A DNA stretch of 64,000 nucleotides, from assembly GCA_903813345.2 (NCBI GenBank), contig CAIIXF020000007.1, forward strand, positions 9,741,730-9,805,729, in the 5' to 3' direction. The DNA is from Owenia fusiformis (taxonomy: Eukaryota > Annelida > Polychaeta > Sabellida > Oweniidae). This document shows, piece after piece, positions 1 through 12,100 of the stretch (the stretch's first letter is position 1; every line of letters starts with the position of its first letter). The notes under the pieces were generated by a model. The model searched no databases, was not told the DNA's origin, and worked only from the letters and a program-made list of their open reading frames with translations. The position numbers were made by a program, and so were the translations under genes.

Positions 1-104
1 TACTCATCCACTGAAAACTCTCTTCCTCTGTACACTCAGGCCTTTGTTCAGCTATTATCACTATCCTTTCATCCTTTAACACTTTTATAGAAAATACTGC
101 AATT
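1..104 (-). CDS. DIP2: DIP2 exon 23, continues beyond window
   Basis: Encodes RIAVFSIKVLKDERIVIIAE and RPECTEEESFQWM, nearly identical to vertebrate DIP2. The acceptor is TTCCAG at 110-105, and the exon is cut by the window edge. Confidence 0.94.
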
Positions 105-3100
105 CTGGAAGAGAATGAAAGAATATTAAGACATGTTTTGGAATTCTTTTTTTCTTCAGAGGATTTAGGTTGGGTTGGTTCTAGTCTTTTTATTTATTGC
201 CACTTATCCTGAACCTCAGATTTCTGCCCCAGTTTAATCAAATTCAACACCAAATGTGTTATAGGTTCATAAATCAAAATTATTATTTTACTTCCATAAT
301 TCTTTCACATGGTTTTATATAACTTAGATATACATGCAACATACAAATAACCAACATAACTGAACATTGAATTATTCTCCAACAGAAAATGTTAAATCCT
401 CAATTCATGTAATACTCCAAAATTAAGGTAGGCCTATTGCAATGGCTCATGAAAATCTCCATGCAAAAGGTCCAAATAAATGAGCCACTTTCCACATACA
501 AGGCCTACCTTAAATAAAACATGAAATAACATGTAACATATCAACAAAACAGGCTCCAATATGTTCACATACAAAAAACCATTGATTATGTTGATCACTG
601 TATATGGGCTTAAACCCAAGGATAAGAGATATCTTGGATGGAGGAAGAACTCTTCTAAATACAATAAAGACCTAAAAACAAAATCATTACAGAGGCCATT
701 TGAAGCTGAATAGAAAATATGTTCAACATAATTTTCCCCAGATACAACAAGTTTAATCATACAATCAATGGTGTTGTTTAACTCTATTCATCTTAAGATT
801 CTGTCACAGAGAAGGATAAAAGTAAAAAAATTAAGTACATGTAAATGATAATTTGAGATTTTGAATAATACACTTTTCAAATCAAAAAATGTTAACTTTC
901 ACTAACCTTCCTCGATAAATGAATTTCATTGGTTCTACTGCTAAGACTGTTGCTATGATGTCATCTGTATTGTGACGCCTACCGGAGACTGTCATTAATC
1001 CTTCTCGACTTCCACAGACAAATATTAAGCCACCCTAATAAAATGAACAAAACAAGATAATGGATTTTCATGCAATAACTATTTACCGAACCATGACATA
1101 TTTATTACTTTTAAGAACTAAGAGATACAATAAAAATTCATATATAATGAGATGTACACTTACAGGGCCCAAAAATCCTAAAAGTCCTGTCCTCACATAC
1201 GTTTTTTCTCCTAGAGGCTTACCATCACTACCTAATGGTTGAATCTGGAAAGAATTAAAAATAATATTACAATGTATAATAAAATAATCTATTCTTCTAA
1301 TTTGATGTAATTAGCCCTGAATATCTATCTCAAGATTGATAGTCAGTTAATGTATGTTCACATTTTCATGCATTTCAAAATGTCAGATGATGAAAGTGGA
1401 CCTAAGTAAGTATGGGATACAGCTTTTATGTAAAATTTGTTTCAGATACAGGGTTATCTCTCTGGAGACATCACATATTTCCCTCGAGATAAACCCAGTA
1501 CCTTAACCCTTTCAGTACATAACCCTTAAATAATGCTTACTTTAAATACAGTGTTTGTGATGCCTTGTAAGCCCCAATAACCAGAACCAGTGCTGCCTGA
1601 AGAGATGGCCAGCTCTCCCACCTCATCAGTCTTACACAACATGGGATCTCCATCTATTTTGATCACCACCATTTCAGCTGAAACAACATACATATGAGTT
1701 AATGTCAACAGTGCAATATGACACACTCCTTGCCCCCAAATCAAAGTAAATGGACATTTATTTTAAATTTAGCCTATTCCTTTTAAAAATTGGTGTGCAA
1801 TGGCAGTTAACATTAAACCAATCAATGGCTACAACACGAGGAACATACATGGGCAAAATATGTGATACACCTCCCAGGGTTAAATTAACAAAACATCCTC
1901 TGCAATTTGAATTCATAGTACTTGATGGCAGAACTCACCTCCAGGCATGACTTGGCCACAATCCTGTAACGTCAATGATGTAAGGCTGTTTTCTGAGTCT
2001 ACTCTGACGACACCATGACTGAGGCCTTGCATAGAGAGAACACCCCGCCCTGTAGCACTACTACTGCTTCGGCCCGGTCTGGTGAATAATAGTGAACATA
2101 TAGATGTTTATTAAGAAGTGTTAGATATGATAAACAGTGCTTGATTAAATCAATATACATGCACAACAAAGTTCAGAACTAAGTAAAACATATTCAGATC
2201 TTGGCACTGGTCTGCTTCTGTAAAAAGTTGAACAGGTAAGCAGTTTTCCTGGAATTTTGATGACAAGATTTATGTGGTGCCCACCTACCCAGATGCAGAA
2301 GATGACAACAATAAAGTCTGCCCACCCAGCTGCAGAAAACAACAATGATATAGCACTTGGAAAAAGTATGATAACAATCTGGGCACAAATAGCACTTGGA
2401 AAAAGTATGATAACAATCTGGGCACAAGTAGCACTTGGAAAAAGTATGATAACAATCTGGGCACAAATAGCACTTGGAAAAAGTATGATAACAATCTGGG
2501 CACAAATAGCACTTGGAAAAAGTATGATAACAATCTGGGCACCAATTGCAATTGATGATAAATTAAATCTTAAAAATAGTTCAGATTTAACATCTGATAT
2601 TTACTTCAGTTTAAATCAATACATGTATTCGTAAAATTGACACTGACCTGCGTACTGAGACAGTGAGTGTCTCTGGACAACTGGCACAGGGACACACAGA
2701 CTCAGGCTTTAAACCTTTCTGTTGAAATACAGTCAGAAATGAATCACATGATGTAAGAGACCCTGAAATAGAATAAAAAAAACATTGAGTCACACAATGA
2801 AAGTGACCTTGAAACAAATAAAACAAATAAAAAAAAAGGCATGAGTGAGTCTGTAATAAAATGAAAAAAAAATATATAAAGCCACATGATGTAAATGATC
2901 ATATCATGAAAACAGAAAAGGCTTCATAATGATTCACTATTGATATGGTTTAAATTACTTTACTGCATTATAGTATAAAGTAGCATAAGGTATACATGAG
3001 ATGAGACTTACAAGGATTAGCACCATCAGCCACTAGTAACATACGTAGTGAAGATAAGTTGATGTCTTTGTGATCTTTTTGTGCTAGGAGACCCCAGTGC

Positions 3101-6100
3101 ATGTCACGTGACTTCACTATGGCAACCGAAGCTGAAACAAACAAACATTTTGCACTTTACACACTTTTTGACCATAATCCCTTACAGTGTAGTTCAATGA
3201 AAGACCTTGTAAATGTATATTTTCTAGTTTTCTTGCATCAGTCTGCGTGATACCCCCCCCCCCCTCCTTTGGCAGCCTAGATTTCTTTTTATTGAACATA
3301 GACAGGGGATATGGAGAAAAGAGAAGAAAACTTACACTTGAAGCAGAACTTAAATTTTTCCACATTGGTTAATTTTTACTTGATTCAAATCAATTAAAAT
3401 AGAAGGTAATATTTCAAAATGAATTTGAGGAAGTGGGTCATGTATGAATGACAGAGGAGCAATATCAGGGTGGATAAATTTATTTTACCTTTATATTTTG
3501 TAATCATTTTCATCCATGAGGCAGGATCAATCTTCATTAAAGAGTAGGGAATAAATATCACATGCATTCCACAAAAAACGCTCTGCAATAAAATAAAACA
3601 AGAAGATATTAACTGATGTATCAAACCTAGAGATGAGTATTTTGGCAAAAAATTGACCATATGATATATTTACATGATGTTGGACTTGAAACACAAAGGG
3701 CAACATTGAACTGAAAACTGACGACACTTATAATGTACACTAGATACATTTTAATTACAACTGTTATATAAATAATGCCTTACACATTAAATGTCCTTTG
3801 GGATGAAATTAAGACTGCAAATATGTGTAACAATTAAGATTAAAGTGTAAAGTGTAACTTACACTTAAAATGCCGTGCCACAGTCCGACATCTTTTTTGA
3901 AGTCCAGAACACAGACCATGACTTCACCCTCTGTATAGTTGCACGCAATTGTGAGGGCTCTACAGTGACACAACATCTGAGACCTGGTTACTGTCACTCC
4001 CATAACGCTACCATCTCTGTCTGTTGTATACTGAAGTAATACAGATGTATAGGGGTTCAAATGATAGTATATAATAGGGAAAGGGGGTGTGTAGTGAGAG
4101 ACTTGGTTAGTCACACTAGCATCTTTGAACCTCCATTTCCCATTGGATTACATGGTAATGACGATTTTAAAAAATTCATCTTTATCATCAATTTTCAACC
4201 TATTGCAATTGAGGAAAAAAATTGAGAAAATTTGGAGGTATTGGAAATAAAGTCAAGTTACGTTTCCATCAATATTATAAGTTATTTCATCGCCGGTTAA
4301 GTAAATAAAAATTCAAACGTAAAGAGGCTTTAACACGTAGTTCAATGGGGGAGCTAAGGTTGCCAAACTTATGGAGGGGAGTGTATATTGTTATACAATA
4401 TGTATGGGATTAAAATGATGGTAGATCTTGAACATTTACTTCATTGTTTTCAAATGTTAACTTCAGTATGTGTCCGGCATGCTCAATGTATTTAACGAGT
4501 TGAAAAGTCTGAGGCAATATAGACCAAGGGACAAGACAGTTGTATTCCATTTGTCTCGCATATAATGCCTCTTATAATAATCTGAAATACATGGTATAGA
4601 TCCATACTTTAAAGAAGACTGTTGAAATGTTGAGCATGAGTTAAAATAACAGGTCGTGACAAATACACGTCATTCAATTAGAGAAATCCAAATGATAAGA
4701 GACTTTGCATGGTCCATCTTGCCTCAGCTTTTACATGACGTATGATCTACACTGATTCTTCAAACACCACAGTTCTAGCATGCCGTTAATATGTGGATAC
4801 ATACCCTTACCTCAACATAAGCTGGAGCATCATCAGACAGTCTTGAAGGTGGGAGGAAGTCTTTGTGGGGTTTACTGAGGTGTTCTGTAATCATCCATTT
4901 CAGTCGAGGCCAACCTACAAAAAATATGTCAACTTCAATTTAGGTGAGACTAGAGGAATTAATTTTTGAGGATGGTATTCATCAACTTATAAAAAGCCTC
5001 GACACAACATGATCAAAAAGGGTCATAAATTTTACATAAAAGTGATACATTTGGTACAATACATTCAAGGTTTAAATAAGGGATCTTAATTATATGTCCT
5101 TATATTTGAGGTTTTAAGAGTACTTTTGATGTGATTATCTAACTGTTATGTAAAGATTTGCCACACCTTTATTTTAAAACTAAAGCTTTGTTGTACCTTT
5201 AAATTGTGAAACATCTCCTGTTGGTGACTTGGGTAGGCCTTTCATACAGGCCTCTGATGTGAGAGCGACAGTCACGTTGAGGCTTCCAAGTAAGAAGCCA
5301 ATACCTTGACTACCAGCATCCTGTAAAAATGTAATCTATAAAACATATGGCTGTGTTGAAGCCGCAATTTGTCCCCAGATGAGAAAATACATTAATGAAT
5401 CTGTGGAACATTTAGGATTGCTTTACTCCATTAGATCTAAGCTCATAACCGGCAGGGAGCCTGAATATAAGGCTGATATATGATGCAGTCTTTAAAGTCA
5501 AATCTTAATCTGTCCATCTAAATAAAGTTACTTGCAGAGAATACAAAAATAGATTAATAAAAAACTTACCCGTTTAGTGAGAGGGACCTCAATAGGGACG
5601 GGGACTATACCAGCTGTGATGCATCCATAGAAGGCACACATGTAAGATATTGGGTCATTGTTAGGGTATACGAGAGCCACCTGAAAATGAAAACATAAGG
5701 TTGAGAGTCACTCAGATTGCGTTCTACAGCGCCAATAATACTTAGACATTGATGTTGAATATAGGTTAATGAAACACAGAATGAAATTATTACCCTATCC
5801 CCTGGTTGTAAGTTGCCCTCTCCCTTGTGCCCAGTTCTGTGTAAGAGCGTGTAGGCGATTTTGTGGCATCTGCTCATAAGCTTGCCTAAAACATAAACAT
5901 TGCATTGGTGAATTCAATACTTAGCTTTCCAATGGTACTGAATTTAATGTGATAGATTGTGTTGGGATAAACACTGCATTATGGAAATATAAAGTTGTAA
6001 AAATATACCAAATTACTTATTGGAAATTTTTTAATCACTTTTAGGGGTTTCATTCAACTTTTACTGACAACAGGCAAAACGAATGAAAACAGACAAAATA

Positions 6101-9100
6101 ATTTAAAAACATTGAAACATGACAAAACTCCTTAAAAAACAGTCAGTGAAAATCACATGTTCCTCCTGTCTTTTGATACACCTAGATTAGTTTGACATTT
6201 TAGAAATTAGATTAATTACTCAACAGTTTAACAATAAATTACATGTATATTATTTTTTCATTCGACAACTTGTAAATGTCACGATGAAAATTTAGCTTCA
6301 GCAAAAGGCCAAAGCCATAAGTTAAAACATACCATATGTAAGTGTTATGCTTGGTTTCCCATTGGTGTCGAGTGTTGTCACAGCTGTTGCTTTGTAAGTG
6401 GCAGAGCCGTAGCGTTGGACTGCTGCCTCCAAATTCCGTGGTAATCCCGACGGTATCTACAACAAATCTCAACAGCTATAAAATACAACATAAAACATGG
6501 AAATATCATATTTTGAAGTTGACATAATTTACTACTTTCATTTTTTATAGTTATCCCAACAGTATCTCGATCAATAATAAAATGACTATAACTTAGAAAA
6601 CAGTCATATCTATAATATAATATGACATTGCAAGAATAATGTATTATATCACGAGATTTTTTCAATAGGGTTAAACAATTCTTAAGCATTAAAAAGTCTT
6701 AAAAATAAAAGTATCTTGTATCTTATCTTTAATACATCATTAGCTTTGAGGAAAATTCTTGAAATGATGAAAAATTGATATTTTTTTCTACTGACCACAA
6801 GTTGTTCCCCAACTGCAGGAGTGATGGAATTGCCCTCTGGTTTTGGTGCATTCTTATCACTAGGTATCACTGGAAGAAGAAACTGTTGTTATGACAATTG
6901 TCCAATCTCCATTGTTCTTTTACATTGGCGACATTATACCCACAGATATGTTTCTGGGAATGACATTCTGATGAATTATTAAATTTTGATTTATTTTCAT
7001 TAATTTTAAGCACTGATAGTGCCATTTTTGGATTTATTTACTAGAAGCAATCAGATACATATAAATAAATTATACATACATACACACTATAGTATAAGAT
7101 TAAACATAAATACTTGAATTTTGAAGGAACCGTGAACATTCTTACCATCTGTTTCGTCATGTTCTTCTACAAAGTATTCTTTTGCTGGTTTTCGTTTTGG
7201 CCTCTAAAACATAAATGAGAGAAAGATTAATGGAAAATGTTGCATATTCACTAGACTGATATAACCGCATGGTTGTGGTTTCTGTTAATACGAGTATATA
7301 ACAAAATATGAATAGCAACTTATTAAATCAATGAACACCATTTGAGAACCTTTTCAAGTACTCCAACAAATATTATGTAATTCAAATTCTTACCTTTAAT
7401 GTGTTTAAAAGTTGTTGTATTTTAGCTGAAACCTTTCCATGTCCCCGTGACTGACCTATAAAAACACAAAAATGATTAAACAACAATATAATTGAAAGGA
7501 TAAAAACTGGATAGTTTATACAGAATAACACAAATTCCCTTGGGTAAATTGTCCCCAATGGTTTACACAGTGATATGATTTCCTCATTGGTTTATATTAG
7601 AGGGCCCATTAGAAGGGTGTGGGGTTACACTAATTATTAAAATTTAAAGTTAGGGGACAACTTGATCTGTAATATCCTTCCTCTCAGGAAACTCAACACA
7701 ACATAATCAATAACTGCATCCATATTCAAGATAGAAATCTTGCTGAAGGCTTATTGAAAGTTTAAGATTAATGGAAGCACAATCATTGATTTTAATAGGA
7801 TTGTGAATATAGAGATTGAAATTTCATTTCAAAATGTATGACAGTAAAAGGAGTATACAGGATTACCCAAAAAATGTTGTCTATTTGAACATTTCCCAAG
7901 GACTGGTTTTATAAATCATTAATAATAAATATCTCATCATCACTTTTTATTTAAAAATTGGCATATTTAACACGATTATGGTTTGAACAGTCCACCAACC
8001 TTAATAAATAAAAACAAATTTTACCCCAAAGAAACAAAAACAAAAAGACACGACATATCTTACCCTCTTCTCCCATCCCTGTGACAGCCCCATAGCTGGA
8101 GACGCGTACACTCTGTGCATGGGCGTGGCTGTAGCGCTGGCGGTCAGCTTGTGTCATCTGTGGTGTACTTGTATTGCTGGTTATGTCGGGTGGTTGGCTC
8201 GCTGCTTTCCTTGCACCAGTGACATCTGGTGGGGTGATTGGGGCTGAAATAGAAAAATTGAAGAATATTTAAAGAACTTTGGAAGGGTGTTACAGCTCTT
8301 CGAAGCAACTGCAAGGAGTATAGAGGAAGAAACAAGGTAGTGCAGCATTATTGACCTCTACCAAGGTCAACTGTCAAAGTTATATACCAACACTTAACAT
8401 CAACTGAAAAGCGAAAAAATGGCACAATCAAAATCCAAATCTTGTATTTCATGTCAATATTTTACATAAATTATGAAGATTAGTTGATACATTCCATATC
8501 GGAAAATGGTAACACTGAAAGTCAAGAAAACAATGATTTTCCCACAAATCCAGAAAAACGATTGCTACTTTTAATACCAGTGTGAGAGTGAAGCATTTGT
8601 GAAAATTTATTTATGGACTAATTAATAGGTCATAAACAATAATCCACAGCCATCTTAACACAATTATTATTGATTTATAAGACTTCTCAATGGTACTTTG
8701 AGCGTGCCACAACATTCTCTAATACAATATGTCATTGAAGACATATCAACTGCAATAAATGTCAGAATTTTAATTATAACAAGAATTAAATTGCCACTTA
8801 TCAAACATTTTTTGGACAAAACATGAGCAACTAAACTTATGAGATCAATATTACAGTCTGTAGTAACCATGCAAACATAACTCTAAAGTATTCCCATCAA
8901 ATTGTACAGCAGTTACTTTGTTTTATTTGGACTGAGTAAATCTTGAGATTATTTGGACTGAATAAATCGTGAGTTGGATTGAGTTTATTTGGACTGAGAA
9001 AATCTTAGAGTTTGATTGCGTTTATTTGGATTGAGTAAATCTTGAGATTATTTGGACTGAATAAATCGTGAGTTGGATTGAGTTTATTTGGACTGAGAAA

Positions 9101-12100
9101 ATCTTAGAGTTGGATTGAGTTTATTTGGACTGAGTAAATCTTGAGTTGGATTGAGTTTATTTGGACTGAGTAAATCTTGAGTTGGGTTGAGTTTATTTGG
9201 ATTGAGTAAATCTTTAAAACTCAATGCGAAGTAGGAGTTAGTTCCACAATTCTCTTAATCTCTTAATCAAAACATATAAAAGAACATAAACATTCACAAA
9301 CATTTCATTTGTTATTTGATAATTTGAAACAGTTGTTATTTTGCACGTGCTACACATGTACAGTCAGTAAACCATCCCTATAAGCATGTAAACAGAAATT
9401 GAATTCTGAGTCTACATTGAAATGTTCACATTGAGAGATCCTGAAAATGGGAATCCAAAGTATAAAGTGTTCACTTTTTTGAGATTAAGTTAAAGAGATA
9501 TGCTGTACATTCATGTAGTTTTATTACACATGCATGGTAACTTAACATTGCAATAAACAAAAAAATATCTCATTGAAAATGTCAAACCGACCTAGTAAAA
9601 CTTGTAAGTACATAAAATAATGAAAACAACGTAAAAGTTTAAATGAAGGAAACCAATACATTCAGAGAATCAATAAAAATGTATGGAAGTTTGGAAATGA
9701 AATAAATGTGGCGACCCCTTCTTTTGATATGCACAACTTGAAGTATCGTTTACAAAAAGGAAGTAAATGAAAACCTTTTTGTAATTCATCTCAATTGTAC
9801 CAGTAGGTGACTCACTAAAATATCTTTAAACTCTCCTGAAGATAAGCAAAATTATTTTTGCACTTCAGAATAAACCTACATTTGATGAGTTTTTTTGATC
9901 TAGTTAGATCTATTTTAAATTATATTGAAGTAAAGTAAAACATGAATACATGAACATCCTCATAAAGTGAACACATCAAAATGTTCATATTAGGGAAATA
10001 TAAACAAATGTTTTACTATATCTGGTTAAGTTTTAAAGATCACATTGGCTCCCATGTTATCAGGACATCATATGTAACCACCTTGCAATCTGCAAATGTT
10101 TTCCAGTCCCAACATCATTCACTTTAGCGTTTAGACAGATTTTACCATATAATAGGACACAGTATGCTTTAAGGATGACCTTTCAATGGTTGTGCAGGTG
10201 TGAAGTACATAAACTTATAAACCAGTTGTTTTTTCTAAATTTCTCAACAATGAAGAAGCTCTACTTTATCCAACATTTATATCCATGTAAACATTGTAAA
10301 GTGCCGACTGCAACCACCTTCAAAGTTCACAGTTTCTTGTTCAAGATCTCTTGATTTCTAGATTTTCAATAAATACCCATTATAACATATATAATAAATA
10401 CACAACGTCCATGTATTGTGAAGACTGCGGTTAGTAACCACCTCCAAAGTTCAAAGTTTCTCCATCCAGATCTAATTTCAAATCTTTGTCAAACTATGCC
10501 ACCGAGTCCTTATTACATTCTCTCAAGTTTTGTAAAATTTTCCGAAATTCTAACCACCAAGCAAATGCCGAATCTGGTCTTGTTTTTCTAATCTAGACAG
10601 ATAGTAATTAGCAACATAGTTATTGGTAACATTTCTCTTCATTCCGTTGAGGTTTCGGCTATTTCTAAATTCCAACTTGCAAAAGCTGAATGTCAACATG
10701 TATCCAGGCCTGTTACATCACATAGCTGGTTGGCTGGTCTGTTCATGATTCTGGCAAAGCTCTATTTTGTGTACAGTACACCTACATAAACTTTACGTTA
10801 ATAATGTGCATGTATATATTATATGTTAATTAAGTATACAACATGGAAATTAATGTATCCACTGTATTTATATAGAACATATTATTCTTATTCATATTAT
10901 TATATGTACATAAACTCTGTTAATAATGTGCATGTATATATTATATGTTAACCAGAACAAAGGCAACGCCAAAGCGTAGCGAATCCCATCGAACAGAAAT
11001 GGCTGGCATTTTTACAAACGAAGCGCAAATATCATAAAACAACACACCAGAAAGGCCACCATTTTCAAAATGGTTGCTCACTAGCCAAGTTGTCATCAGA
11101 AGAAATAATATGCTTTTAAGTAGCCACCTCTAAAATTTTTTGAAAAATCGCACACATACTTGTAAAATAACACACGTAAAAATGGTGGCCATTTTTCAAA
11201 ATGGCCGACTACTCCCCAAAGTTTTATTAGACAATGTGCCATGCTTAAAGTATTCACATATCAAATATGAACAAAATCGCTCCACTACTTTTCTTGTAAT
11301 AGTAAAATACGTTAAAATGGCGGCCATTTTTCAAAATGGCCACCTTCTACCAAAAGCGTCATTAGAAATAGACGGTGTTCCATGCTTATAGTATTCACAT
11401 ACCAAATATGAACAAAATCGTTCCACTACTTTTCGAGTTATAGTAAAATACATTAAAATGGCGGCCATTTTTCAAAATTGTTTTCAAAATGGCCGCCTTC
11501 TACCAAAAGTGTCATAGGACAGTGTACAATGCTTATAGTATTCACACACCAAATATGAACAAAATCGCTCCACTATTTTTAGAGTTACAGTAAAAATCGT
11601 AAAATGACGAGTAAAGGTCGCCATTTTTCAAGATGGCTGCCATGTGCTTTTTAATATCTACATTTGTAGCATTATTAATGTCCTTTATAATTTTTTTTAC
11701 ATTTAAAACATATTGCTATTACAGTTTTACATATTGCACCTAAATTACTATAAAATTGTCACTAAAATGGCCGCCATTTTGAAATGAGTGGCCATTTTGA
11801 AAATCGGCTTTAGAGCAGAACTTCTACCCTCATAGGGTATATGTGTACGAAATATGAACAAAATCGGGCCAACGATATTTGAGTTATTGCCCGGACGGAC
11901 GGACGGACGGACGGACGGAGGCGTTCCCTATATCCCTCCGAACTTCGTTCGATGGGATAATTAAGTATACAACATGGAAATTAATGTATCCACTGTATTT
12001 ATATAGAACATATTATTCTTATTCATATTATTATAAGTACATAAACTCTGTTAATAATGTGCATGTATATATTATATGTTAATTAAGTATACAACATGGA

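Larger units (their letters stand above)
105..8063 (-). other. Introns between DIP2 exons 6 and 23
   Basis: Eighteen... short introns here are mostly 50-800 bp of AT-rich sequence. Apart from the 39-bp minisatellite at 2351-2543 and homopolymer runs (for example the C run near 3248-3264) I see no further gene. The longest ORFs in these stretches are shadows of exons or of the minisatellite. Confidence 0.6.

Noticed and set aside
1060-1242. Plus-strand ORF over DIP2 exon 21
   Set aside because: Shadow of the minus-strand exon; no family motif.
2351-2543. CRISPR-like regular array
   Set aside because: Units are directly adjacent with no variable spacers, and the genome is eukaryotic.
2194-2634. 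Repeat-containing ORFs on both strands
   Set aside because: Produced by a 39-bp intronic minisatellite inside the DIP2 gene.
10951-11957. Tc1/mariner or PIF/Harbinger origin for the 1-kb family, from apparent TA or TAA duplications
   Set aside because: The ends lack matching terminal inverted repeats, whereas the hairpin near CTRR and asymmetric inverted repeats fit Helentron. The apparent duplication can be explained by a T^TA target with TA as element start. Not fully excluded.
11879-12082. Open frames across (GACG)n tracts, also at 25221-25430, 30569-31069, 55815-56125
   Set aside because: They translate the microsatellite (RPSVRPSV type repeats) and flanking element sequence; no start context, no conservation, different in each copy.
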